Shown here in pieces: positions 55,508-63,729 of a DNA stretch of 64,000 bases. Below the pieces are notes generated by a model that was not told where the DNA came from, did not search any database, and worked only from the letters and a program-made list of their open reading frames with translations. This stretch comes from Vibrio orientalis CIP 102891 = ATCC 33934 (lineage in GTDB: Bacteria; Pseudomonadota; Gammaproteobacteria; Enterobacterales; Vibrionaceae). Location: positions 1,364,001 through 1,428,000 of the forward strand of contig NZ_ACZV01000004.1 in assembly GCF_000176235.1 (NCBI RefSeq), read 5' to 3'. The position numbers were made by a program, and so were the translations under genes. Numbering within the stretch: position 1 is the stretch's first letter; each line of letters starts with the position of its first letter.

Positions 55508-56103
55508 TCTGCGAGTTCCGATATCGCTTGGCGAAAGATGCTTTTTAACGGCTCTAAGTCAAGGTAAACGCCAGCGATGTTGGCTTCTACCCACTGCTGC
55601 TGGGTGATGACGGGCCAATTCAGATCATAGCCGAGCACAAACATCATCTCTTCAAAGAAAAACCGTTGTACTCGCCCATTTCCCTCTCGGAACGGGTGGA
55701 TCAGATTCATTTCGCAAAACAGTGACGCGACCTGATTAATCAGGTCATCGCGATTGTGAATAAGCTTCAATTTAGGGATCAACTGGAACAGTTTTTCCGC
55801 TTCGACTTCGATTCTAGGCACGGTACAAAAACGAGTGTTGCCTTTGGAAATATCAACCTCTCGGATATCGCCTGCCCATTCAAAAAGGTCTTGGAAAAGA
55901 TAAAAATGTAGGTATTTAAAGTGAGAAAGAGTGAAGTCTTCGATCTTAGTGGCGCGACTTTGGTAAGTACGATAGCGCTCTGCCGTAAAAGCGATTTCCG
56001 CCTCTATCAGCCCCTCACCGTCACGTAGGTTTAATAGGTTAATTAAAACATCCGTGCCTGCGTAACAGTACTTATCATGAAAGACTCCATACTTATCGTG
56101 CAT
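55504..56103 (-). CDS. Fic-domain toxin (adenylyltransferase)
   Basis: 199 residues. Complete core motif HPFREGNGR at 136-144 with following VQRFFFEEM, so likely able to AMPylate targets. The FTLSHFKYLHFYLFQDLFEWAGDIREVDISKGNTRFC stretch is the usual Fic helix plus flap. Class I Fic toxins lack an inhibitory helix of their own and depend on a separate antitoxin; the 51-residue protein encoded immediately upstream carries that motif. The Fic ATG lies inside the antitoxin gene (overlap 11 bp). Targets of related FicT toxins include DNA gyrase and topoisomerase IV. Confidence 0.9.
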   Translation of the reverse strand: MHDKYGVFHDKYCYAGTDVLINLLNLRDGEGLIEAEIAFTAERYRTYQSRATKIEDFTLSHFKYLHFYLFQDLFEWAGDIREVDISKGNTRFCTVPRIEVEAEKLFQLIPKLKLIHNRDDLINQVASLFCEMNLIHPFREGNGRVQRFFFEEMMFVLGYDLNWPVITQQQWVEANIAGVYLDLEPLKSIFRQAISELAD

Positions 56104-56248
56104 ATTTCCTTTTCAGTTCTTCAATAGAATGACGTTTGTCTTCTTTGAGTGACATTCCCTCGTACTTAAGGCTCACTTTAAAGTTATCCGCTTTAGGGAC
56201 GAACGTTTTTTTTGTTCGAGTCACCGATTCAGAAGATGAGTTGGACAT
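56093..56248 (-). CDS. Fic antitoxin, YhfG-like, 51 aa
   Basis: A 51-codon frame on the minus strand from ATG 56248, with AGAGGTAAGC upstream. It contains SLKYEG (residues 26-31), an exact match to the class I Fic inhibitory motif [S/T]-x3-E-[G/N]; YhfG of E. coli has SRRLEG at the comparable place. The C-terminus (SIEELKRKYAR) also resembles YhfG. The Glu of this motif blocks gamma-phosphate binding in Fic. It overlaps the toxin gene by 11 bp in another frame, so the pair is coupled. Short enough to be missed by size cut-offs. Confidence 0.85.
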   Translation of the reverse strand: MSNSSSESVTRTKKTFVPKADNFKVSLKYEGMSLKEDKRHSIEELKRKYAR

Positions 56249-56292
56249 GCTTACCTCTGCTTATTAATCTGTCTCAAGTGTAACCTACAATA

Positions 56293-56326
56293 TGAGCCGC
56301 TTCTACTTTACGCACTGAGCGGCTCA
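56293..56326 (-). terminator. Hairpin after the SDR gene
   Basis: TGAGCCGCT and AGCGGCTCA arms with a 16-nt loop and weak tail, downstream of the minus-strand SDR gene. Confidence 0.4.
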
Positions 56327-56342
56327 GATATCGGCGAAGAGG

Positions 56343-57074
56343 TTATCGCCCCCCGGCTAACTCGATGAAGCTACCTGTCACATAAGAAGCTTGATCCGAA
56401 AGTAACCATGCGATCGATTGGGCAACTTCTTCAGCGGTACCACCACGTTGCAAAGGTAGACTAGCGGCAAGACGGTCAACGCGATCTGGCTCTCCCCCAT
56501 CGGCATGCATTTCTGTATAGATACAACCTGGCCTAACACCGTTCACGCGAATGCCTTGCTCTGCGACTTCTAACGATAAACCTTTCGTCAGAGAGTCCAT
56601 TGCGCCTTTTGAAGCGGCATAATCGATGTACTCAAAGGGCGCGCCTAGACGCGACGCTGCCGAAGAGACGTTAACAATGGCACTCTTAGAACCCGATTGG
56701 CGAAGAAACGCCTTACAGCATAAAAAGCAGCTCGTCACATTCGCCTTCATCACGGTTTGAAAGCGCTCTAAATCAATGTCGCTCAACTTAGACTGAGTAA
56801 AGAGTATGCCGGCATTATTGACCAAGTGAGTTACCGTGCCATATTTCTCCTGCACCGCCTCAAACATAGCGGCCACTTGCGCTTCATTCGACACGTCAGC
56901 TTGAACAGCAAAAGCTTGACCACCTGCGGTAACAATTTCATCCACAACTTGCGCGGCACGTTGATGCCGACTGAGATAATTGACACATACGCGATAGCCT
57001 TGCGAGGCTAATAATTTGGCTGTTTCAGCGCCAATACCGCGGCTCGCTCCAGTCACAATGACAACTTTTTCCAT
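56343..57074 (-). CDS. Short-chain dehydrogenase/reductase (SDR)
   Basis: 243 residues. VIVTGASRGIGAETAKLLASQGYRVCVNYLSR gives the NADP-binding glycine motif and a basic residue suited to NADP; NNAGIL, catalytic Ser in IVNVSSAASRLGAP, and Tyr/Lys in YIDYAASKGAMD. YdfG/FabG-like, substrate unknown. Located 32 bp downstream of a LysR gene in the same direction, with a TTTACA-G-TGTAAA palindrome between them. Confidence 0.88.
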   Translation of the reverse strand: MEKVVIVTGASRGIGAETAKLLASQGYRVCVNYLSRHQRAAQVVDEIVTAGGQAFAVQADVSNEAQVAAMFEAVQEKYGTVTHLVNNAGILFTQSKLSDIDLERFQTVMKANVTSCFLCCKAFLRQSGSKSAIVNVSSAASRLGAPFEYIDYAASKGAMDSLTKGLSLEVAEQGIRVNGVRPGCIYTEMHADGGEPDRVDRLAASLPLQRGGTAEEVAQSIAWLLSDQASYVTGSFIELAGGR

Positions 57075-57102
57075 GTTGATACTTTCCTTCCTAGTTACCG
57101 CC

Positions 57103-57119
57103 GTTTTACAGTGTAAAAC
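57103..57119. repeat. GTTTTACAGTGTAAAAC palindrome, copy 3
   Basis: Perfect 17-bp palindrome overlapping the LysR stop codon and lying 29 bp upstream of the SDR ATG. Same core as the sites at 33332 and 47531. Confidence 0.55.
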
Positions 57120-58011
57120 TCGCTGGTTCTTTCATTTTTTCGGTACTTGCTAATATTCGTTCCACCAATAGAGTCAACGCCTTAGGTTGATACTGACGCT
57201 GCTGATACACGATGTGGGCCTCACGAACACTGCGCTGAAATTGCGGTAAAACGCGGACGATGTTCATTTCCTCTTGAACATGTCGGAACGGCAATGAGGC
57301 AACCCCCAACCCTTTCTCTACCACTCCGCACACAGCAAAAATATCATTGACCACTAGCTTGGGCTTGACCTTAATGACATCAATCAAGGCTTCGTCCTGA
57401 TAGACAGAAAGTTCCGTCGTGTGGTCAACACTGACCCAATCAAGCTCCGCTAGCTGATCGAGATTTTTTACTTCTCCTACTCTAGCCAGATACTCCGGAC
57501 TAGCAAAAAAGCCGTGCCTTGCTTTAAATAATGGCCGCGCAATCATGCCATCCATTTCTGATAAATCAAATGTGATCAGCAAATCTCGATCTGTTTGAGG
57601 GATCACCTGTTGCTGGCTCAATATAAGATCCAGTGTGACCTTAGGGTAATCAGCTAAGAATTGCTCAACTACATCACCGACAAATGCACGATAAAAATTG
57701 TGCGGAATAGCTAACTTAATCTTGCCCGAGACTTCTTGGGTGTCAGTCACCATCTGACCAAAGCCCATCTCAATTGATTCCATACCACTACGCAGCGCCT
57801 CAAACGCTTGTGCGCCATTTTGTGTCGCAACCAACTCCCTTCCCCTCTTCTCTAAAAGTCGAGTGTTTAAGCGCTGTTCTAAGGCGGATAGGCGGCGTGA
57901 CATAGTGGAGACAGGCAGATGTAACTTCTTTGAAGCAGCAAGCAACGAGCCCTCTTCAACCACGCAACAAAACAGATAGAGATCGTCAATGTTTCCAAAT
58001 ATGGAACTCAT
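57106..58011 (-). CDS. LysR-family transcriptional regulator
   Basis: 301 residues from ATG 58011 (MSSIFGNIDDLYLFCCVVEEGS); the frame extends to 58038 but this start fits LysR proteins better. HTH EGSLLAASKKLHLPVSTMSRRLSALEQRLNTRLLEKRGR; effector domain to the end. Divergent from the DUF2798 gene and upstream of the SDR gene, either of which may be its target. Effector unknown. Confidence 0.86.
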   Translation of the reverse strand: MSSIFGNIDDLYLFCCVVEEGSLLAASKKLHLPVSTMSRRLSALEQRLNTRLLEKRGRELVATQNGAQAFEALRSGMESIEMGFGQMVTDTQEVSGKIKLAIPHNFYRAFVGDVVEQFLADYPKVTLDLILSQQQVIPQTDRDLLITFDLSEMDGMIARPLFKARHGFFASPEYLARVGEVKNLDQLAELDWVSVDHTTELSVYQDEALIDVIKVKPKLVVNDIFAVCGVVEKGLGVASLPFRHVQEEMNIVRVLPQFQRSVREAHIVYQQRQYQPKALTLLVERILASTEKMKEPASFTL

Positions 58012-58093
58012 AGTTCTAACCCTGGGTGTTTTTTTCACTATTGGTTAGTTATATCCTTATTTACAACAAAACAACAGCCGAGGAGGACACATT

Positions 58094-58330
58094 ATGAGCC
58101 GTAAACAATTTTGGATTTCCGCTCTCCTTTCATCATTTACCATGGCCGTCATCATGTCTGGCTTAATCTCAGGCTATAAACTTGGGTTCAGTAGTACTTG
58201 GCCTGCAATTTGGCTAGATAGCTTTTTGCTCGCATGGCCAGCCGCCATTGTCTTGAATCTGACAGTATTACCACAAATACGTAAGCTATCTAGCTGGCTT
58301 TCTGGCGCGAATTCCGTTTCCCAAGCATAA
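58094..58330 (+). CDS. DUF2798 small membrane protein
   Basis: 78 residues, two membrane helices: FWISALLSSFTMAVIMSGLISGYKLG and WLDSFLLAWPAAIVLNLTVLPQIRKL. The arrangement is that of DUF2798 proteins, uncharacterised and often next to LysR genes. Strong GAGGAGGAC site; terminator right after the stop. Confidence 0.85.
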   Translation: MSRKQFWISALLSSFTMAVIMSGLISGYKLGFSSTWPAIWLDSFLLAWPAAIVLNLTVLPQIRKLSSWLSGANSVSQA

Positions 58331-58360
58331 AAAAACCGAGCCCATTGGCTCGGTTTTTTT
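58329..58360. terminator. Strong bidirectional terminator
   Basis: AAAAAACCGAGCC-CATT-GGCTCGGTTTTTTT between the DUF2798 gene and the YebC-type gene. Confidence 0.92.
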
Positions 58361-58372
58361 ATTCAATTCTGA

Positions 58373-59089
58373 TTACAGTTCAGCGTTGTGGTAAACCTGC
58401 TGTACATCATCACAATCATCTAGCATATCCAAGAACTTCTGGAATTTTTCCGCGTCTTCACCTGCTACTGGAGTATGAGTTTGAGGTACGAAAGTAATCT
58501 CTTCCACATCCATAGTTAGGTCTGGGTATGCTGTGTTCAATGCTGTTTTCGTCTTGAAGAACTCAGTGTGAGGCGCAAATACCGTGATCACGCCATCTTC
58601 AAGTTCAACGTCAGTCACATCAACGTCGTCCATCATCAGCGTTTCTAGAATTGCTTCATCGTCTTCGCCTTTGAATTGGAATACCGCTTGGTGATCGAAC
58701 ATGTGAGAAACTGCACCTTCAACACCAATCTTCGCGCCACATTTAACAAAACATTGGCGAACATCTTGGAAAGTACGGTTGCCGTTGTCTGTTAGACAGT
58801 CAACGATAACGCTTGTGCCACCAGGGCCAAAGCCTTCGTAACGTGCTGGAGCGTAGTCTTCACCACCACCGCCGTTCGCTTTATCGATCGCTTTATCGAT
58901 AACGTGAGCTGGAACTTGGTCTCTTTTCGCTTTAGTGATCAAGTGCTTCAGAGACAAATTCATGTCTGGATCACCGCCACCGTTCTTAGCGCACATGTAA
59001 ATTTCTTTACCGTATTTGGAATAAACTTTAATTTTTGCGCCTGCAGTTTTCGCCATAGAGGCTTTGCGCACTTCAAAACTTCTTCCCAT
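58373..59089 (-). CDS. YebC/PmpR-family transcriptional regulator (YeeN-like)
   Basis: 238 residues, full length. [44 protein letters not shown] is the YeeN-like branch of YebC/TACO1 proteins; [36 protein letters not shown] and the acidic C-terminal domain ending [12 protein letters not shown] confirm the family. Cytoplasmic. YebC proteins were described as transcription regulators and more recently as factors helping ribosomes at proline stretches; which applies to this branch is open. Single gene. Confidence 0.92.
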   Translation of the reverse strand: MGRSFEVRKASMAKTAGAKIKVYSKYGKEIYMCAKNGGGDPDMNLSLKHLITKAKRDQVPAHVIDKAIDKANGGGGEDYAPARYEGFGPGGTSVIVDCLTDNGNRTFQDVRQCFVKCGAKIGVEGAVSHMFDHQAVFQFKGEDDEAILETLMMDDVDVTDVELEDGVITVFAPHTEFFKTKTALNTAYPDLTMDVEEITFVPQTHTPVAGEDAEKFQKFLDMLDDCDDVQQVYHNAEL

Positions 59090-59183
59090 CGGGATGTTCT
59101 CTCTAATTCAATTTGTTGCGAAGGATTTTAGCAAAACGTGTGAGCTTTTCAATTTCTCACCTTTGCAGAGGAAAGGGACGCAA

Positions 59184-59393
59184 TTACGCTACGCCCATTA
59201 CTCGCTTATATTTGTCTACAGATTCTAAAAATGAGGCTTTTTCTGCGTCATCTACAATTTTAGCGGCTTGCTGATCAATCTCGTCAGGCACAGCCTTGGC
59301 TTCACGCAACTTCCAAACTAAAAACGAAGCTTGTTTATCAAGTTCAATCTTGTTTTTCTCGTTAGCCGGAAGCGTAGATAGGTTGATCGACAT
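59184..59393 (-). CDS. Small conserved protein, DUF3283-like
   Basis: 69 residues from ATG 59393 (MSINLSTLPANEKNKIELDKQASFLVWKLREAK); the frame extends to a TTG at 59405. Predominantly helical and charged, no signal peptide. I associate this sequence type with the small vibrio family DUF3283, function unknown; that name is from memory. Confidence 0.65.
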   Translation of the reverse strand: MSINLSTLPANEKNKIELDKQASFLVWKLREAKAVPDEIDQQAAKIVDDAEKASFLESVDKYKRVMGVA

Positions 59394-59633
59394 ACAAAAG
59401 CTCAAATCCGTAAAAATATGGTTTGGGAATATACCACACCAAAAAGCAAAGTAGAGAGCGAAACCGCGGTTGTGAGACGGAATAGATCAAAAAAATCGTG
59501 AATTGAATAAACAATCACGCAAATGCTACCGATAGGAGCAGATGGATCTATTTACTCATCTAAAGCAGAACTAGATTTAGATTTGCCATTTATTGACTAC
59601 AATTTCACTAGTAGTTTTAGCGAGGCTGAAATC

Positions 59634-60365
59634 ATGAAATCTGCTATTTTCTTGGCATTAACACTGTACCTAGTCACTTTCAATGTAGCGCTACATGCCA
59701 AGGTAATTTGGGCAATTCAGGATGAATGGCCACCCTATATCATTGATTCTTCAGAATACAATGGCATCGCCCATGAGATAATTGCTGAAGCTTTTTCCGC
59801 TCAAGGGTACGAGTTGAAACTCACTATCAAACCCTGGAGTCGAGCGCTGAGAGAAGTGGCAACCCAACGCTACGATATCGCCCTGACGGTATGGAAGAGC
59901 AGTGAGAGGCTGGAATACCTCTATTTCAGTGAACCTTATCTGATCAACTCATTAGTGTTTGTCACTCTGAACGGTAACTCATTTGATTACCATGGTTTAA
60001 AGAGCCTAGAAGGGAAAAGGATCGGCGTACTTCGAGGCTACGCCTACGACGATGCTTTCATGAACTCTAATGATTTTGATCGCTTGGACGCGGACAATAT
60101 AGCCACCAACATTAAGAAACTTAAAGCAGGTCGAATTGATGCTTTGATCGCCGATAAGATGTTTTTTAAATGGTTTATTAAAAACAACAACCTAGAGATA
60201 AGCGATTTCCAATTGGTCAAACAACCTTTGGCCGAAAACCCGCTGTATATTGCTATCAGCCGTGATCACCCTAAAAAGGAACATATTATCTTTGTTTTCA
60301 ATACAGGGCTTAAATCACTTCAGGAAACTGGTCGTATTTCAGTTTTGCTCGAGCAATATGAGTAG
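59634..60365 (+). CDS. Periplasmic solute-binding protein (SBP_bac_3 type)
   Basis: 243 residues from ATG 59634, eight bases after GAGG; the frame is open from 59523 but the first 37 codons precede the signal peptide (MKSAIFLALTLYLVTFNVALHA). Mature part is an amino-acid-type class II binding protein: VIWAIQDEWPPYIID, GIAHEIIAEAFSAQGYELKLTIKPWSRALREVATQRYDIALTVWKS, and LKAGRIDALIADKMF. No permease or ATPase is adjacent; many such orphan proteins in vibrios act as accessory sensors. Ligand unknown. Confidence 0.8.
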   Translation: MKSAIFLALTLYLVTFNVALHAKVIWAIQDEWPPYIIDSSEYNGIAHEIIAEAFSAQGYELKLTIKPWSRALREVATQRYDIALTVWKSSERLEYLYFSEPYLINSLVFVTLNGNSFDYHGLKSLEGKRIGVLRGYAYDDAFMNSNDFDRLDADNIATNIKKLKAGRIDALIADKMFFKWFIKNNNLEISDFQLVKQPLAENPLYIAISRDHPKKEHIIFVFNTGLKSLQETGRISVLLEQYE

Positions 60366-60485
60366 CCGTGGTTGTCGTGGCTAAACTCTACTTGAGTATC
60401 ATAGTCATTACTTTTTCGATCTCAGCTGAGTCAGCAAACGCTTGTCCCCAATCTCAAGGAATGTCGATAGTGAGAGGCAAAAATA

Positions 60486-60514
60486 AAGGGCGGCTTTCCT
60501 ACGCCACCCTTAGA
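60486..60514 (-). terminator. Terminator of the 65-aa gene
   Basis: AAGGGTGGC and GCCGCCCTT arms on the minus strand with one mismatch, followed by TATTTTTG. Confidence 0.65.
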
Positions 60515-60534
60515 GATTTCAATTGAGTTTGTGA

Positions 60535-60732
60535 CTAGTGCAACAGGCCTAACTCTTTCGCTTCTTCGATAGTTAAACCGCTTTCTCGAATCTCTCTTAA
60601 TGCTTCAATACGGCGACGAGCTTCGGCTGATTTAACTCCCTTAGTCGGCTTCTGTGATTCAACTTCTTCCGTGAAGTCCCACTTGCCAGCAATCTTACTC
60701 ATTTCATCATGGTCAATAGAATTAATGGACAT
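60535..60732 (-). CDS. Small conserved hypothetical protein, 65 aa
   Basis: Start at ATG 60732 with a clear GGAGG seven bases upstream; a frame from 60753 lacks a site. Charged and helical (KSAEARRRIEALREIRESGLTIEEAKELGLLH), no signal peptide or membrane part. Family not recognised. Own terminator and a strong ribosome site argue it is a real, well-translated gene. Confidence 0.65.
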   Translation of the reverse strand: MSINSIDHDEMSKIAGKWDFTEEVESQKPTKGVKSAEARRRIEALREIRESGLTIEEAKELGLLH

Positions 60733-61050
60733 AAATACCTCCGAACAAACCATGCTAGGGACGACTAATCTGTAGCAAAACTCTTCGTCCCTTGTTAAGA
60801 ATTTTAGTCCGAGAATGTGATTGTGCTAATAGATCCAAAATTCTTACTGTTTTTTGTATAAATAACTTTTGCGCAGCACTATAGAGCGAAGTACATTTAA
60901 AGGATTACCCCCTAACAAATGAAGTCGATCCGGCTCTCATTTTTCTCCTAAGATTCCGCCTCTCCCCATTGTGACTTTGTTTGTTACCGCGAGATTTTTC
61001 GAGTGAGTTCACCCTTTTCAACCTAACTTCTTTCCACTCATAAAATAAGC

Positions 61051-61069
61051 ATTAATGATAATCATTCTC
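61051..61069. promoter_or_regulatory. Strong Fur box upstream of the Dpp-type ATPase operon
   Basis: ATTAATGATAATCATTCTC matches the 19-bp Fur consensus at 16 positions, with a perfect AATGATAATCATT core, 23 bp before the ATG at 61092. Iron repression of the operon is therefore likely. The rest of 60754-61050 shows no gene. Confidence 0.8.
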
Positions 61070-61091
61070 TTTTATATTTTAGGTAAGAGTT

Positions 61092-61940
61092 ATGAGTGAA
61101 TTTTCAAAGCAATATGCTTTTCATCCGGACCCGATCATTCAAATACGGGATTTGTGTGTCGATTACATTACAGAAAAAGGTGACTTTCGCGCCGTCAATT
61201 CGGTGAGTTTCGATATCGGCAAAGGCGAAATTTTTGGCCTGGCAGGCGAGTCAGGTTGTGGAAAAAGTACCATCGCTTTCGCAATTAATCGTCTTCATAA
61301 GCCGCCAGCGTTTATCTCTGATGGTCAAATCCATTTTGAAGGGCAAGATCTATTGCGCCTATCAGATAAAGCGATTACCGCTATCCGCTGGAGTGAAATT
61401 GCTATGGTGTTCCAAAGTGCCATGAACTCACTCAACCCAGTGTTACCGATTCAAGAGCAGTTTGCCGATGTGCTACGTCATCATCGCGGCATGAGCGACC
61501 AACAGGCAAAAGATCGCGCTGAAAAGCTACTCGACCTTGTTAATATTCCTCGCGAACGTTTAACCGAGTACCCACACCAGTTTAGTGGCGGAATGCGTCA
61601 GCGCTTAGTCATCGCCATCGCACTCTCATTGAACCCTAAACTCATTATCATGGATGAACCCACCACAGCACTTGATGTCGTCGTTCAACGTGAAATCCTG
61701 CAGCAGATTTACCAGTTACGTGAAGAATTTGGCTTCTCCGTGCTGTTCATTACCCACGATTTGGCACTGATGAGCCAGCTGTGTGACCGGATTGCCATTA
61801 TGCGCAATGGCGAGATTGTCGAGGTGAATCAGTCAAAAAACATTCGCAACCATCCACAGCACGCCTACACACAAAAGCTTTGGGCCTCTTTCCCTAATAT
61901 CCATGAAGCTAAACATCAAACCCAAGGAGTCACGGTATGA
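61092..61940 (+). CDS. Dpp/Opp-type ABC transporter ATPase, DppD-like
   Basis: 282 residues. Walker A GLAGESGCGKSTIAFAI, Q-loop MVFQSAMNSLNP, signature FSGGMRQRLVIAIALSL, Walker B LIIMDEPTTALD and FITHDLALM switch; C-terminal oligopeptide-type extension HPQHAYTQKLWASFP. Forms a heterodimer with the next gene product. Dpp-class ATPases energise import of peptides, nickel, opine-metal complexes or oligosaccharides. AGGTAAGAG site. First gene behind a strong Fur box; no binding protein or permease is near. Confidence 0.88.
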   Translation: MSEFSKQYAFHPDPIIQIRDLCVDYITEKGDFRAVNSVSFDIGKGEIFGLAGESGCGKSTIAFAINRLHKPPAFISDGQIHFEGQDLLRLSDKAITAIRWSEIAMVFQSAMNSLNPVLPIQEQFADVLRHHRGMSDQQAKDRAEKLLDLVNIPRERLTEYPHQFSGGMRQRLVIAIALSLNPKLIIMDEPTTALDVVVQREILQQIYQLREEFGFSVLFITHDLALMSQLCDRIAIMRNGEIVEVNQSKNIRNHPQHAYTQKLWASFPNIHEAKHQTQGVTV

Positions 61941-62869
61941 GCGATCCCATCATTCAACTCAACAACGTAGTCAAAGAGTTCACCATTGGCGGTGGGTTCT
62001 CTTCCGTCGATACTTTCAAAGCTCTGCAAGGGATAACGCTAAACCTTTACAAGGGGCGCACACTTGCGCTGGTGGGTGAATCAGGCTGTGGTAAAAGCAC
62101 CTGTGCTCGATTGATCACTAAGGTTCACCCTGCAACTTCGGGCGAGATCCTATTCAATGGACGAAATATTAATGAGATCACTAGCCGTAAAGATCTTCAA
62201 GAGTATCGCAGCAAAGTTCAAATGGTGTTTCAAGACCCGTTTGGTTCACTCAACCCTACTCACACCATCGCTCATCACCTCACTCGTCCACTTAAGATCC
62301 ACAATCAAGTAGCGAGCAATGCTGATATCCCGGCTAAATTAAAAGAGCTAATTGAACTGGTGGAACTCGCCCCCGATACCCTTGAGAAATTCCCACATCA
62401 ACTGAGTGGCGGCCAGAGACAGCGAGTCAACCTAGCCAGAGCATTAGCGGTGGGGGCTGAAGTCATCTTAGCGGACGAGCCAACTTCAATGCTGGATGTC
62501 TCTATTCGCTTAGGTGTGCTTAATCTGATGCAGCGGATGAAAAAAGAGCTCGGAATCGGCTTTTTGTATATCACCCATGACTTAGCGACCGCCCATTACA
62601 TCGCAGAGGAGACGGCCGTGATGTACAAAGGGCAAATTGTTGAATGGGGTGACACCCAAGCGATCTTGACCGATCCGCAACATCCCTATACCAAGCTTCT
62701 CATCTCTGCCGTACCCGATCCTGATCTGCCATTTGGTAACTTAGTCAAAAGTGAACCAAACTATTCATTAGATGCTGATCAAATTCGTGAGCAGAGTGCG
62801 ATTGTACAAGAAGGATTTGATCAAGTTGGTCCAAACCACTTTGTAAAACATTGGGTTAAAGCAGCATGA
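61937..62869 (+). CDS. Dpp/Opp-type ABC transporter ATPase, DppF-like
   Basis: 310 residues. Walker A ALVGESGCGKSTCARLI, MVFQDPFGSLNPTHTI, signature LSGGQRQRVNLARALAV, Walker B VILADEPTSMLDVSIR, YITHDLATAHYI, and the HPYTKLLISAVPDPD C-terminal extension. Overlaps the preceding gene by four bases. Middle gene of a three-gene operon. Confidence 0.88.
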   Translation: MSDPIIQLNNVVKEFTIGGGFSSVDTFKALQGITLNLYKGRTLALVGESGCGKSTCARLITKVHPATSGEILFNGRNINEITSRKDLQEYRSKVQMVFQDPFGSLNPTHTIAHHLTRPLKIHNQVASNADIPAKLKELIELVELAPDTLEKFPHQLSGGQRQRVNLARALAVGAEVILADEPTSMLDVSIRLGVLNLMQRMKKELGIGFLYITHDLATAHYIAEETAVMYKGQIVEWGDTQAILTDPQHPYTKLLISAVPDPDLPFGNLVKSEPNYSLDADQIREQSAIVQEGFDQVGPNHFVKHWVKAA

Positions 62870-63354
62870 GTGAACTGGGTACGTGGGTAGAGCAGATAAG
62901 TCAGTGGTATGAAACTCGAAAGCATGATCAAGGCAATCAATTGGAATCATTGATCCTATCGGTGCCTGACAGTGTATGGGGGCCTGTGATCACTGATGTT
63001 CAGAGCAAGGCGATCGCCTGCTGGTTAGATGGTTGTCTGCGTATCTTTCATCACGCTCAATATAGTGACCCTGAAAAGGCGTTCCAATATCTTCAGTTAG
63101 CCTATAGCAAGCTTCAGCAGGTTGTATCTAAACCGGCAAGTGAGTTGGAATTAAAAGATTGGTGCATGAAACGCTTACAACACCTTGCTGTCCTGAGCCT
63201 AGAGTTCTGTAATCAACAAACGCGCTCACATTGGCAGCAAGAATCCCATCAGCTTATCGAAAGCCATGTCCAATTTATGGCGAGTCACGCATGGAATGAA
63301 CCTCAAAGTCGTGATCTTAGGAACTATGATCAAGGGAGTTCATCGCTCCATTAG
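62866..63354 (+). CDS. Hypothetical protein co-transcribed with the ATPases, 162 aa
   Basis: Family not recognised. Start overlaps the DppF-like stop by four bases, so it is coupled to the transporter genes. All-helical by composition, soluble, rich in Trp, Gln and His (five Trp), with DPEKAFQYLQLAYSKLQQVV resembling a TPR-like helix pair. No signal peptide. The tight coupling suggests a role with the transporter or in handling its cargo. Confidence 0.7.
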   Translation: MSELGTWVEQISQWYETRKHDQGNQLESLILSVPDSVWGPVITDVQSKAIACWLDGCLRIFHHAQYSDPEKAFQYLQLAYSKLQQVVSKPASELELKDWCMKRLQHLAVLSLEFCNQQTRSHWQQESHQLIESHVQFMASHAWNEPQSRDLRNYDQGSSSLH

Positions 63355-63381
63355 TCATTAAAGCGGTAATACTCGGATCAA

Positions 63382-63406
63382 TGATCAAGGAAAATCCCTT
63401 GATCAT
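63382..63406 (+). terminator. Stem-loop after the ATPase operon
   Basis: TGATCAAGG and CCTTGATCA arms with a 6-nt loop, 28 bp past the stop; no T-run, so termination is uncertain. Confidence 0.45.
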
Positions 63407-63451
63407 TGATCCGGAAACTGTCGCTAAGACCTGAATTTTAGGCAAAAAAAA

Positions 63452-63470
63452 GCGAGTTCAGAGAACTCGC
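63452..63470. terminator. Hairpin with T-run on the minus strand
   Basis: GCGAGTTC-AGA-GAACTCGC; on the minus strand it is followed by eight T. With nothing coding between it and 63685 it could end an unidentified small RNA or be a second terminator. Confidence 0.6.
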
Positions 63471-63684
63471 AAAATATTCAGAATGAATGTAACAATATGA
63501 GCCAATCTATCGGGGATAATCCTATCCCCCATTCATCAGAAAGGACAAAAGGTTGTCTATTCGGGATAAATATTATCCAACTCCCCTACTCACAATGTCA
63601 GTTAACTGTCAGGGGAATGTAGTAGCTTTGTCTTGTTCTACCAAGAGTGTAACAGGGTATTTAACAAGGTAACCAAACACAAAA

Positions 63685-63712
63685 AAACCAGCATTTGTAT
63701 GCTGGTTTTTGT
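63685..63712. terminator. Terminator of the right-edge gene
   Basis: AAAACCAGCAT-TTGT-ATGCTGGTTTTTGT, strong on both strands; ends the gene at 63730. Confidence 0.85.
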
Positions 63713-63729
63713 CTCAAGGCTTTTTCACG

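Noticed and set aside
60368..60526. 52-codon GTG-started frame with a hydrophobic, signal-like start
   Set aside because: Its 3' half is the terminator hairpin of the 65-aa gene on the other strand, it has no good ribosome site, and it shows no family; at most a degraded gene end after the binding protein.
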